Below, one piece after another: positions 54,710 to 63,523 of a stretch of DNA of 64,000 nt. The stretch is taken from assembly GCA_905221605.1 (NCBI GenBank), contig CAJNDS010002466.1, forward strand, positions 310,001 to 374,000, in the 5' to 3' direction. The translations under genes were made by a program, and so were the position numbers. The stretch comes from Symbiodinium natans (lineage: Eukaryota; Sar; Dinophyceae; Suessiales; Symbiodiniaceae). The notes under the pieces were generated by a model. The model was not told where the DNA came from. It made no database searches and saw only the letters and a program-made list of their open reading frames with translations. Each line of letters opens with the position of its first letter. Within the stretch, counting starts at the first letter, position 1.

Positions 54710-55405
54710 TTCGGGTTCTTAGCGATTACAATGTCTATAGGGTTTATTGGGCTTCAGGCAGGGAGTTTAGGAAACCTCAGAAGCCTGTGCGCCCCTACGC
54801 CCGAGCTGCCCATCCCTGGGTCTGCAAAAGCTGATTTTGGGGTTCAGGGTTTTAGGGTTTAGGGTTTAGGGTTTAGGGTTTAGGGTTTAGGAACAGCCAA
54901 CAAAAGCCCTTGTCGTGGAAAGCTGCCCAATTTCAGGTCTAACCCTTGGGGTCTTCTCCTGTTGAGGCGTAGGTAGCCCTGGGCCCCGCTGAGTCTAAAC
55001 CTGGAATTGACAGGGTACACATGAAACAGGGCTTGGGGTTTTGGGTTTAGGGTTGGGGGGGTTACGGTGTAGGGTTTAGGGCTTAGGGTTTTAGGGTTGG
55101 TTTAGGACCGTTTAGGGGTTCTGGGGCCCTGTAGGAAGTCCATTCTGTGGACTCTATGGTTTTGTACAGGGAACAGGACCCATCGAAATCTCAAAACGAG
55201 ATTCGGCGCCTGTTCTGAGGGAACCGAACCTTAACCCCCCGAAACCCCCAGACCCTAAGACCCTAAACCCCTAAACCCCTAGTCCCGAACCCCTAAACCC
55301 CTAAACCCAAAACGAGGGGCTTTGGCCCAAAGTGGCCGTCATAGACGGCAAAAAGCGCCACCGGCTTGTCCTTCAACAGAAGGGATTCTGGGAGAGTGAG
55401 AGCGA
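54710..55405. repeat. Telomere mosaic with islands
   Basis: TTTAGGG array 54849-54892; G-rich 55020-55130; CCCTAAA-type 55240-55310; unique 55320-55405. Confidence 0.7.
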
Positions 55406-55885
55406 CGGAGAGAGAGAGAGAGAGAGAGGTAGAGAGGTAGAGAGGTAGAGAGGTAGAGAGGTAGAGAGGTAGAGAGGTAGAGAGGTAGAGAGGTAGAGAG
55501 GTAGAGAGGTAGAGAGGTAGAGAGGTAGAGAGGTAGAGAGGTAGAGAGGTAGAGAGGTAAAGAGGTAGAGAGGTAGAGAGGTAGAGAAGAGAGGTAGAGA
55601 GGTAGAGAGGTGAAGAGGTAGAGCGGTAGAGAGGTAGAGAGGTAGAGAGGTAGAGAGGTAGAGAGGTAGAGAGGTAGAGAGGTAGAGAGGTAGAGAGGTA
55701 GAGAGGTAGAGAGGTAGAGAGGTAGAGAGGTAGAGAGGTAGAGAGGTAATGAGGTAGAGAGGTAAAGAGGTAGAGAGGTAGAGAGGTAGAGGGGGGCAGA
55801 GGGAGCGAGGGAGAGAGAGAGAGAGAGACAGAGAGAGCGAGAGAGAGAAAGAGCGAGAGAGAGGGACAGAGAGAGAGAGAGGGCG
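55406..55885. repeat. GTAGAGAG octamer satellite flanked by (GA)n
   Basis: About 45 units of GTAGAGAG (about 55427-55791) with a few variants (GTAAAGAG, GTGAAGAG, GTAATGAG), flanked by (GA)n at 55408-55428 and 55810-55882. The long Leu/Ser/Thr-repeat open frames on the minus strand are artefacts of a 24-base (three-unit) period. Confidence 0.98.
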
Positions 55886-55889
55886 AGCA

Positions 55890-56344
55890 ATTCAGGGGTA
55901 CTCCTACTGCAGGGTTAGGGTAGCTATGGTATACGACAGGGGAGTTGGCCTGGTTCGCCGGGAGGCGCCGGGGTAGCAAGCAGTAAGGGCTAACCAATCC
56001 ATGAACCTTTCGGGTTTAGCGTTTCATCTTAAACCCTAAACCCTACACCCTGGAACCAGGCACGCAAAATGGCGTTTAGGGTTTTCGGGCTGCGCTAGGT
56101 TCAATTGGGGTCCGAAAGGAATCCGGAGCCCTGAACAAAGGGTAGGGTGGGGCATCCAAAGGCGAGTCTAACCAGACGGGTGAGACTAAACCCTAAACCC
56201 TAAGCATTCGACAGTAAAGTTCCATTATGAATTATAGCCTCTGGGGGAGTATGTAGCTTTCAGGGGGAGGGGGGGGGGGCATTTTCGGGGAGCCCCTTAG
56301 GCCTCAACCCTAAACCCTAAACCCTAAACCCAAAACCCTAAACC
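55890..56344. repeat. Mosaic
   Basis: Unique DNA with short CCCTAAA units at 56030-56050, 56185-56200 and 56305-56345; poly-G at 56265-56278. Confidence 0.6.
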
Positions 56345-56349
56345 GCGGA

Positions 56350-56440
56350 GGGGGGGGAAGTGCGGCTCCAGGGCATCGATGGGCATCTTCATCGCTTTGG
56401 CCGCGGCCGCGAGGTCTTTGACCATGACCTCGAAGGTGTT
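56350..56440 (-). CDS. Exon candidate, Ala/Lys-rich helix
   Basis: Minus-strand island after CCTTCGAG (acceptor) reading VMVKDLAAAAKAMKMPIDAL then EPHF. The strongly helical pattern favours this frame, but the plus strand (EVRLQGIDGHLHRFGRGREV) is also open. A GC-type donor (GAGCC|GCACTT) is possible. Product unknown. Confidence 0.33.
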
Positions 56441-56660
56441 TAGGGTTCAAAGGAGTAGGGTTAGACCCCCAAAACCCTAAACCCGAAACCCTAAACCCTA
56501 AACCCTAAACTCTAAGCCCTAAGCCCTAAACCCTAAGTTTTGGGCTTAAGTGTTTGGGGCTTCAGCGATAAGATCCAGCGCTTTCGACGGCGGCAAGGCT
56601 CGGCGAAATCCTCACCAAATAGCCTTGTTCAAGTTCCCACAAAACTTGGCTGCACTTAGG
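56441..56660. repeat. CCCTAAA run and a GC-rich island
   Basis: C-rich units (56465-56537) then unique DNA. Confidence 0.75.
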
Positions 56661-56758
56661 GGGGGTAGCTAAAAACCTAAATTTTTAGCTGGCTTCTTAA
56701 GAAACCCAATAAACCCAAAAAGGCTGAGGATCTAAAGTTACAGCAAAGCACCACAAAG
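56661..56758 (+). mobile_element. Family F element, copy 2
   Basis: Begins with a perfect hairpin AGCTAAAAA-CCTAA-ATTTTTAGCT at about 56667-56690 (one A shared). Then AAGAAACCCAATAAACCC and GGATCTAAAGTTACAGCAAA as in copy 1. Confidence 0.75.
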
Positions 56759-56842
56759 AAAATCCACCCCAAGTCCTTCTAGCCACCTGAGCCTTACACA
56801 CCCCCCCAATACCTTTAGGGTTTTGTAGGCTAGGGTCTAGGG

Positions 56843-57039
56843 TTGGGATGTGTTCCCCCCTTATACTAACAGTCCTTAATAGGGATAATTTACCTCCTAA
56901 ATAATTCCTCTTCAGGACTGTTCGGTTTAGGGTTTAGGGTTTAGGGTTTAGGGTTTAGGGTTTAGGGTTTAGGGTTTAGGGTTTAGGGTTTAGGGTTTAG
57001 GGTTTAGGGTTTAGGGACGTATAAGGGGGAACATGCCAA
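56843..57039 (+). mobile_element. Family A element, copy 6, interrupted by a telomere array
   Basis: The left end TTGGGATGTGTTCCCCCCTT and the inner AACAGTCCTTAATAGGGATA are normal, as is the right inner repeat CAGGACTGTTCG. The right terminal repeat (CGTATAAGGGGGAACATGCCAA) begins only after 92 bases of TTTAGGG. Removing the array restores an element of about 105 bp, the family length. Confidence 0.9.
56925..57016 (+). repeat. TTTAGGG array (13 units) inside the family A element
   Basis: Thirteen perfect units with abrupt borders, TTCG on the left and ACGTATAA on the right. The dinucleotide CG flanks the array on both sides, a possible 2-bp duplication at the insertion point. Confidence 0.97.
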
Positions 57040-57151
57040 ATTGAGGGTTTGAAGGCTCCAGGGCCTAGTTTCTGGGCCCCGGGGCGTGCCGATCAAGGTG
57101 GAGCTCATCCCGGCCTGCACTCGCAGCCAGCAGTTTCGAGTTTTCAGAAAG
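57040..57151. other. GC-rich island, strand-ambiguous
   Basis: Plus reads RGVPIKVELIPACTRSQQFR. Minus reads QAGMSSTLIGTPRGPETR. Both have G/C-rich third positions, so neither is called as CDS. Confidence 0.35.
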
Positions 57152-57216
57152 TTTAGGGTTTAGGGTTTAGGGTTTAGGGTTTAGGGTTTAGGGTTTAGGG
57201 TTTAGGGTTTAGGGTT
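57152..57216 (+). repeat. TTTAGGG array, 9 units
   Basis: Perfect array. Confidence 0.98.
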
Positions 57217-57219
57217 TTT

Positions 57220-57840
57220 TGTTTCTTGAAAGCGTTCCTGCGCATCGACAGGTTTCCTTTACTTGGGGCGGAGGGCTCAGGGTCGGCTGTTTGGGCTCAG
57301 CCTTGGATTTTGGATGTCAGGTTTTCTCGTCATTCCTTACACCAGATTCACGAAGATCCGAGGAGTGGACTTCTTTTCTTGAGCGGCGAAGTCCATCGCC
57401 ATGTGTGCCGTTAGACTGACGGCTCGAGCGCCGGCCTAAGCCAAGCACCTCTGTGTTATCCTCTTGTTTGTGCCTTGGGGAGGGCGGGAGGGAAGTTGTG
57501 GTGTTGGGTGGCTTTGAGAGGTCCTCGGGGCCAGCATTGCCTTGAACTTTGAATCAACTACTGCACGCATAAGATGCATCCTAAAGTCTAAGCCTGCAAC
57601 CCCTACACTCATTGAAGCCTTATACAGGGACTTGTAAACCCTAGCCCTAAACACCCTAAACCCTGGTATGACGACGATGCTTCGGGCGTAGGGTGATTTC
57701 AGAGGGATTTAGGGGGCTTAGGGGTTTGGGGTCTAGGGCTTCAGCTTCGTAGACTTAGGGACGTAGACTTAGGGGCCAGAGCTGAGATCCCAAGACCTCC
57801 CTGGGCCCTGAATCCAAAAACCCCCCAAGCGCTAAAAGGG
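57220..57840. other. Unique DNA with weak telomere motifs
   Basis: Unique 57220-57630 with short open frames on both strands. Degenerate TTTAGGG at 57690-57750. Confidence 0.45.
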
Positions 57841-57843
57841 GGC

Positions 57844-57927
57844 CCCTAAACCCTAAACCCTAAACCCTAAACCCTAAACCCTAAACCCTAAACCCTAAAC
57901 CCTAAACCCTAAACCCTAAACCCTAAA
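57844..57927 (-). repeat. CCCTAAA array, 11-12 units
   Basis: Perfect array with abrupt borders (GGGGCC on the left, GGTGG on the right). Confidence 0.98.
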
Positions 57928-58482
57928 GGTGGTCTGGAGGCCTGCGCGGAATCACTCCTGACTCCTGCAATTGCTACCGACAAGAATGACCGGTAGCTTC
58001 CCCCAACGGCTGTGTAAAATCATCGAACCCTCAACCCGAAAACCTTAAAGCTTTAACTTTAAACCCTAAACCCCAAACCTACTACATCCCAAGCTCCAAG
58101 CCGCGGAGTTCGGCCCTCAGTTCCCTATAGGGGGAACCAAGCATCCGACTGGAAAGGGCTCAGGGCTTTTAGGACTTGTAGGGTTTCTAGGGTTTGCAGG
58201 GTTTGTAGGGTTCTTACCAAAACACAAATCACATGTATTTTGTCTTGAGGGCTAAGGGGCTTAAAGGTTTCAGGGCTTCAAAGGGTCAAAGGATACTAGG
58301 GATCTGATTCAAGGTTCCATATGCAAGTTTCAAGGTGTTGGTTCAACCCAATAAGCCCCAAACCCCCCAAACCCTAAACCCTGGTTAGTTTGCTGGTTTC
58401 AGGGATTCGCGAAATTTCGGGATCAGGAATCCATGGGTCGTCACACTTCTAATGCACTTCAGAGCCTAAGCTCCCCCACCCT
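57928..58482. other. Islands and sparse motifs
   Basis: The island 57930-58020 (plus reads GLEACAESLLTPAIATDKND) is strand-ambiguous. 58160-58210 carries GGGTTTCTAGGGTTTGCAGG repeats. No gene called. Confidence 0.45.
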
Positions 58483-58560
58483 CCCTAAACCCTAAACCCT
58501 AAACCCTAAACCCTAAACCCTAAACCCTAAACCCTAAACCCTAAACCCTAAACCCTAAAC
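58483..58560 (-). repeat. CCCTAAA array, 11 units
   Basis: Perfect array. Confidence 0.98.
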
Positions 58561-58673
58561 CTCCCCTGGGACCTTGCATGAAGCTGGACTCTGCCGCGAA
58601 CTCAAAGACCTGGCAGTGACTTGACGGATTCGGACTTTGCGGGGAAGACCTCCCCACCAGTTCAGCATGGCGG
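58561..58673. other. Island between opposed arrays
   Basis: On the minus strand CACTGCCAG, VFEFAAESSFMQ, then GTCCCAGG gives a possible 36-base exon. The plus strand (TLHEAGLCRELKDLAVT) is also open. Confidence 0.3.
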
Positions 58674-58814
58674 TTTAGGGTTTAGGGGTTTAGGGGTTTA
58701 GGGGTTTAGGGGTTTAGGGGTTTAGGGGTTTAGGGGTTTAGGGGTTTAGGGGTTTAGGGGTTTAGGGGTTTAGGGTTTAGGGTGTAGGGGTTTAGGGTTT
58801 AGGGTTTAGGGTTT
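58674..58814 (+). repeat. TTTAGGGG octamer array
   Basis: About 12 octamer units with heptamers at both edges. Confidence 0.97.
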
Positions 58815-59128
58815 TGGGAGTTGGGGAGTGAATGGTCACATCACTACCCGTAGATCTGCTAGATCCAAGTCCAGGTAGGAATGACAACGGTGCGTTCTTG
58901 GTTCATGAAGCGAACTTAAACCCCCCAAACAAAACGATAAAAAGGACCTCCCCTGGGTCTGTCTGCCAGAAAACCCTATACACCTTAGAAATCTCATAAA
59001 CCCTTAAGAACACGACAAAGCCTATAAACCCTCAACCCAAAACCCAAATCTACCAACACCCTGTCCCCACGATGCTTCTCAAAAGGCTCGTGGGCCACAC
59101 CTAGGAGCTGATGCTAATGATGCTCATG
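58815..59128. other. Unique DNA
   Basis: No array. Sparse CCCTA motifs. Ends with GCTGATGCTAATGATGCTCA, shared with 12660-12985. Confidence 0.5.
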
Positions 59129-59232
59129 CTATACTCCCCCTTAAAACCTTAATACATATAATATTTGTTAAATTTCCTCTTGGGTTTTATATACACAAAA
59201 ATACAAAAAATAATTCCCAAGAGGGAGATAGC
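59129..59232 (+). mobile_element. Family C element, copy 2, with flanking repeat
   Basis: CTATACTCCCCCTTAAAACC on the left; right end reverse complement CTATCTCCCTCTTGGG. ATGCTCATG lies directly left of the element and again one base right of it, a candidate target duplication. The surrounding sequence itself repeats GATGCTCATG, so this could be coincidence. Confidence 0.8.
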
Positions 59233-59520
59233 ATGCTCATGGTGCTCGACTCCCTCACCGGCTGATGCTCGTGATGCTCCCCTGGCGGCTCGCTCCAGGG
59301 CCTTCCCCCCCGTCTCCCAAACCGCCAAAAGGAACCGAAGCCGCACTGTCCCTCTCCACACCAACAACGCCCCAACCGCTGAAAACTGCTATGAAAAGAC
59401 ATGCCTGAAGCCCCCAACCCAAATTGTCGCGGAACCCAAAACCTTAATCCCCAAAGCATACATCCTAAGCTGAGGTATCTAAGGTAAACCCTGAATCCTA
59501 AACCCTGAACCCTGAACTCT
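59233..59520. other. Unique DNA
   Basis: Continues the GATGCTC motif (59262-59280). Open frames on both strands (59165-59473 plus; 59187-59459 minus) cross the element border and are not trusted. Confidence 0.4.
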
Positions 59521-59589
59521 AAACCCTAAACCCTAAACCCTAAACCCTAAACCCTAAACCCTAAACCCTAGAAGCCCTAAGAACTCCCC
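59521..59589 (-). repeat. CCCTAAA run, 8 units
   Basis: Near-perfect run. Confidence 0.95.
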
Positions 59590-59688
59590 ACTTTCGAGCG
59601 GCTCTCTGGCTCCCTGGGTCCCAACCTCAGCGCTGCCGGCGAAGGCGGCAGCCTTGGGTTCCGCCCTCTTCTTGGCCTCCAGAAGGGG
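59590..59688 (-). CDS. Exon candidate between opposed arrays
   Basis: Minus-strand reading LLEAKKRAEPKAAAFAGSAE then VGTQGAREPLESGEF, open across the island that separates a CCCTAAA from a TTTAGGG array. An AG acceptor is available at CTGGAG. The plus strand (TFERLSGSLGPNLSAAGEGG) is also open, so strand is uncertain. Confidence 0.27.
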
Positions 59689-59694
59689 GGGTAG

Positions 59695-59820
59695 GGTTTA
59701 GGGTTTAGGGTTTAGGGTTTAGGGTTTAGGGTTTAGGGTTTAGGGTTTAGGGTTTAGGGTTTAGGGTTTAGGGTTTAGGGTTTAGGGTTTAGGGCTTAGG
59801 GTTTAGGGTTTAGGGTTTAG
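59695..59820 (+). repeat. TTTAGGG array, about 18 units
   Basis: Perfect except for one CTTAGGG. Confidence 0.98.
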
Positions 59821-60227
59821 GGCTCAGGGTTCAGGGTTCAGGATTTTAGGGTTGTAGGGTTGTAGGGTTTCAGTGTTTCGGGTTTTGGGGTTTAGGCCTT
59901 AGGGCTTCGGGATTTGGGGCCTGAAACAAGCAGACTCGAAGCTTTGTTGGAACCCCATACACTACAAGAAGAAGTCGTTTAGTTTGTTCGTGTAGTGAAG
60001 CTTAATTAGGATGATTATCCTCTATAACCCTAAACCCTAAGAATCTTCTGGGTACCTTCCTTTGCGTATTTGGGGGCTTGTCACAAACGAGACTGAAGCA
60101 GACCACCGATGCTTGAGTAAAGCCAGGTCGGCTTGTCAGAGCCGTGCCCATACTCTTTCATGAGAATGTGCTGTCTGGGGTTTAGGGTTTAGGGTTTAGG
60201 GTTTAGGGTGTCATCTTGCCGAACAAG
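59821..60227. repeat. TTTAGGG variants and unique DNA
   Basis: TTCAGGG and TTGTAGGG variants (59821-59890), unique 59930-60175, TTTAGGG run 60179-60208. Confidence 0.7.
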
Positions 60228-60442
60228 AAGTTGAACGATGGATGACATTCCATCAGGCTTCCTGCAGGTTGTTCTAAAACCAAAAACACGCGCTTCGCGC
60301 GGGCCGCGCATGTACAGCAGCACACTGCCTCTTGCCGCGATTATGTTTCCGACGTAGACGCTCTGGAAGCGAGTGTCTCCCAGAGGACGATGTGGCAGCT
60401 CGCGACCTGGACACTCTACGCCATGCGCGACCTACAGCAAGG
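60228..60442 (+). CDS. Plus-strand coding-like stretch, one phase change
   Basis: Begins after a TTTAGGG run. Plus strand reads DIPSGFLQVVLKPK, then after a one-base shift at a run of A (about 60284) TRFARAAHVQQHTASC and DYVSDVDALEASVSQRTMWQ, LATWTLYAMRDLQQGP up to a TAG at 60440. About 70% G/C at third positions in the second part. Of all islands this has the clearest plus-strand signal. The phase change suggests decay or sequencing error. Product unknown. Confidence 0.38.
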
Positions 60443-60499
60443 CCCGTAGCAGGCTCCTCAGGGTTCCTCGCCCCCCAGCCCCCCAGCCCCTCTGAACCC

Positions 60500-60730
60500 G
60501 CAACCCTAAACCCTAAACCCTAAACCCTAAACCCCTCTGAATCCTAAACCCTAAACCCTAAACCTCTATAAACCTCTATAAACCCCGATAAACCTCTATA
60601 AGCCCTAGACCCTTAACCTCTATAAACCTCCATAAACCCCGATAAACCTCGAAAAGCCCGAGACCCTTAACCTCTATAAACCTCCATAAACCCCGATAAA
60701 CCTCTATAAACCCTAAACCCCAAACCCTGC
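60500..60730 (-). repeat. CCTCTATAAA repeats with 62-bp higher-order unit
   Basis: Short units AACCTCTATA/AACCCCGATA are grouped into a longer unit containing GACCCTTAACCTCTATAAAC and CCATAAACCCCGATAAACCT, which occurs at about 60608 and 60670. Confidence 0.9.
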
Positions 60731-60832
60731 AAGAGGAAAGGGAATAATAAGATGGGGCATCCTGGGCTTAGATTCCATCGGTTCAGGGTTTCGGAGGGTC
60801 TAGGGTTCAGGGGTGTGTAGTTCGGAGTTTGG

Positions 60833-60958
60833 TTTAGGGTTTAGGGTTTAGGGTTTAGGGTTTAGGGTTTAGGGTTTAGGGTTTAGGGTTTAGGGTTTAG
60901 GGTTTAGGGTTTAGGGTTTAGGGTTTAGGGTTTAGGGTTTAGGGTTTAGGGTTTAGGG
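60833..60958 (+). repeat. TTTAGGG array, 18 perfect units
   Basis: Uninterrupted and perfect, abrupt borders. Confidence 0.99.
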
Positions 60959-61135
60959 TTTTGTGTGGTTTGGAGTCCGAGGCTTAGGAGCCGCCGAGAT
61001 GGGGAAACAAACAGCCTGTGACACTGCCACAGCCCCAACCCCGCAACCTTCGCCCGAAGGCAGTGTATTTGAACCAGGACCCTCACCCCGGACCCCGCTG
61101 ACTCTAACGCCTAACCTTACAACCCATACCCCAAA
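60959..61135. other. GC-rich island
   Basis: Plus strand reads AEMGKQTACDTATAPTPQPS; the minus strand is also open. Not called. Confidence 0.35.
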
Positions 61136-61325
61136 CCTCCCAAACCCTCCCAAACCTCCCAAACCTCCCAAACCTCCCAAACCTCCCAAACCTCCCAAAC
61201 CTCCCAAAAACCCAAAAACCCCCCCAACCCCCCCCCCCCCCCTCCCCCCCAAAAAAAAATCAAATAAACAAACCCAAACCCCCCCCAAACCCCAAAAAAA
61301 CAAAATCCCCTCCCCCCCCTAACCC
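61136..61325 (-). repeat. CCTCCCAAA nonamer array and C/A homopolymer runs
   Basis: About eight CCTCCCAAA units (61136-61205), then C-runs and A-runs alternating (61206-61320). Pro/Lys-repeat open frames here are artefacts. Confidence 0.95.
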
Positions 61326-61339
61326 TCCCTAAATCATAA

Positions 61340-61403
61340 GCTGCAAGGTGGCCAGGCTAAGGCCCCGGCTACTGCAGTGGCTTCAGCCGCGGCCTCACCT
61401 CTC
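61340..61403 (-). CDS. Exon candidate, Ala-rich
   Basis: Minus-strand island after CTCGAG. Reads RGEAAAEATAVAGALAWPPC. The plus strand reads KLQGGQAKAPATAVASAAAS, equally open, so strand is unresolved. Product unknown. Confidence 0.2.
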
Positions 61404-61744
61404 GAGTAGGGTTTAGGGGTCTATGGTTTAGGGTTTTGGGTTTCAGGGTTTAGGGGTTAGGGTTTAGGGCTTGGGGGTTTAGGGGTTTAGGGGCTTAGGG
61501 GCTTAGGGGCTTAGGGGTTTAGGGGCTTAAGGGTTTCGGGGTTTAGGGGTTTAGGGGTTTAGGGTTTTAGGGGTTTAGGGGTTTAGGGTTTGTCTGGTTT
61601 CGGGGTCTAGGGGATCAGGGCTTCCTTGCTTCGATGGTTTAGGGGCTTGGGGCTTGTAAGCAGGGCTGGCTTTATGGGCCCCACTTCTAGGAGCCAGCCA
61701 TGGGATGTCGATGTCAGGTTTGACGGCTTGGGTTTAGGATTTCA
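61404..61744 (+). repeat. Degenerate TTTAGGG block
   Basis: TTTAGGGG and CTTAGGGG variants (61406-61600), a unique piece 61610-61735. Confidence 0.85.
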
Positions 61745-61819
61745 CCCTAAACCCTAAACCCTAAACCCTAAACCCTAAACCCTAAACCCTAAACCCTAAA
61801 CCCTAAACCCTAAACCCTA
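61745..61819 (-). repeat. CCCTAAA array, 10-11 units
   Basis: Perfect array. Confidence 0.98.
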
Positions 61820-61854
61820 TACCGGAGTGGGGTTGGAACGCCTGGGTCCCGGGC

Positions 61855-61920
61855 GCTTCCGGCGTGCTTCGGCCGCAGCTTCCTCAGCGAGCCGAGCAGC
61901 CTGCGAGACCATGATGGATA
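61855..61920 (-). CDS. Exon candidate, charged helix
   Basis: Minus-strand reading IMVSQAARLAEEAAAEARRK then RPGPRRS in an island between opposed telomere arrays. An acceptor CTCGCAG lies inside the 5' part. The plus readings are poorer. Product unknown; coiled-coil-like composition. Confidence 0.33.
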
Positions 61921-61988
61921 GGGTTTAGGGTTTAGGGTTTAGGGTTTAGGGTTTAGGGTTTAGGGTTTCGGGTTTCGGGTTTCGGGTT
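61921..61988 (+). repeat. TTTAGGG to TTTCGGG array
   Basis: Six or seven TTTAGGG units followed by three TTTCGGG. Confidence 0.95.
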
Positions 61989-62796
61989 GAGGGTTTAGGG
62001 TTGAGGGTTTAGGGGTTTCGGGTTGTTTAGAGTTTGGGGTTTAGGGTTCAGGGTTTAGGGCGTGTGTGGAGCTTACTTAGGGTTTAGGGCTCAGGGCGTC
62101 TATACCGTGTACTGTTTGGGGTCTAGAAACAGGTATCAATAGAGTTTTCTAAGTGCAGTACCTTCAGTTAGATCCCCGAATATCCGCCCAACTAAACAAA
62201 GGAGAGCCCTACCTACAACTGCCCCCTGTCCATGGGTCGTTCCCGTGACTAGGGTCCCTTATTGGTAACTATCTGCGCCTCTGCCAGGTTGGCTGCTTGG
62301 CGAATACCTGCAGTCTAGGGTTTAGAGTTTAAGGTTTCGGGTTTTAAGGTTTTAGAGTTCAGTGTCTAGGGGTGGAAAACGCAAAATCTCCAGAATTTCA
62401 AGGGTCTAGAGTACGGGTCCCTAAAGCAGGCCCTTAGTTTCGGGTCCTTGTCTGCCAATTCTACAAGCCTGTAGACAAGGACTGGTGCAATTTCTGGCTT
62501 AGGCTCGAAAGCTTTTAAGGTGTAGGGTGTAGGGCTGAGGGAAGTTTAGGACAGGGACCCCTTGAGCAGTGGCCCAATCCGGCTGAGGTTCTTGGGAGAG
62601 AAATGTGTTGCAACCGACCTGCCCTGGAAAAGAGTTTTTAGGGCGTGCCCATGCGGATTTGTGAAGTTCGGTATACCTTGTGCTCAACCCCCTTAAAACC
62701 AACCACTTGTTACACTCAACACTCAACACTAACCTCCGAATCCTGTAGCCCCAAACATCAACCCTGAACCCTTAACATCTCCCTAAACCCCAAACC

Positions 62797-62828
<32 letters not shown>

Positions 62829-62860
62829 ACCCTAAACCCTCCGAGAGCCTTCAGCAAATC
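61989..62860. other. Mixed motifs and unique DNA
   Basis: Degenerate TTTAGGG to 62090; unique 62095-62760 without a convincing frame; CCCTCAA repeats at 62790-62840. Confidence 0.6.
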
Positions 62861-62865
62861 CTCAA

Positions 62866-62955
62866 GCCCACGCTGGCAAGGCCTTGTCCACGTCCTCCTC
62901 CCCCCGTGGCGGTTGGGGCCTGGAGTCAAAAGCTGGTCTTGACATTCGCGATGCA
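62866..62955 (-). CDS. Exon candidate
   Basis: Minus-strand reading SRMSRPAFDSRPQPPRGEED then VDKALPAWA before a TGA, directly after (in minus order) the TTTAGGG array at 62959. The plus strand (GKALSTSSSPRGGWGLESKA) is also open. Product unknown. Confidence 0.22.
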
Positions 62956-62958
62956 GGG

Positions 62959-63022
62959 GTTTAGGGTTTAGGGTTTAGGGTTTAGGGTTTAGGGTTTAGG
63001 GTTTAGGGTTTAGGGTTTAGGG
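62959..63022 (+). repeat. TTTAGGG array, 9 units
   Basis: Perfect array. Confidence 0.98.
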
Positions 63023-63460
63023 TCTTTGGATTTAGGGCTTAAGGCTCTTGAAAGGGTTGTCACGAGGCCTTGTGGAACTCAAAGCAATGAGCCCTCCGCC
63101 CTAAACCCTGTTCCAAAGAACTTTCGCTCCTAAACGCTGAGGCTTCGACAAAACATTCGGAGAGTTTCGGAGAGTTTCGGGGGCTTTTGGGTAGTTTTGG
63201 AAGAGTTTGGGGCTTGGGGTTTGGGAAGCTCAAGGTATTCAAGAGGCCTAACCCTAAACCTAAACCCTAAACCCCAAACCCCAAACCCTAAACCCTAAAC
63301 CCCAAACCCCAAAACCAAAACCCCTGCGAATGTTGAGGAGCTTTCGCCTCTTCCCACTGGAAGGGGCCCTCCGTCATTGCTGCGCAGAGGCGGCGGCTGT
63401 TGAATTCAGAATTTTTTCTTTGGGGAGGGGGGAGGGGGGGGGGGGAGGTTTAGGGCTTAC
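63023..63460. repeat. Telomere mosaic
   Basis: GGAGAGTTTC repeats (63160-63180), CCCTAAA units 63250-63310, an island 63320-63410 open on both strands, and a G-rich run with a T/G junction 63412-63446. Confidence 0.65.
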
Positions 63461-63523
63461 TTAGGGCTTTAGGGCTTTAGGGCTTTAGGGCTTTAGGGCT
63501 TTAGGGCTTTAGGGCTTTAGGGT
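63461..63523 (+). repeat. GGGCTTTA octamer array
   Basis: Seven to eight perfect units of another 8-bp telomere variant. Confidence 0.97.

Noticed and set aside
55293-55997. 234-codon Leu/Ser/Thr-rich open frame on the minus strand
   Set aside because: It is a translation of the GTAGAGAG satellite and flanking (GA)n.
60833-60958. True chromosome end (telomere)
   Set aside because: Unique DNA continues on both sides and array orientation alternates throughout the window.
61136-61325. Pro/Lys-rich protein
   Set aside because: It is an artefact of the CCTCCCAAA array and C/A homopolymers.
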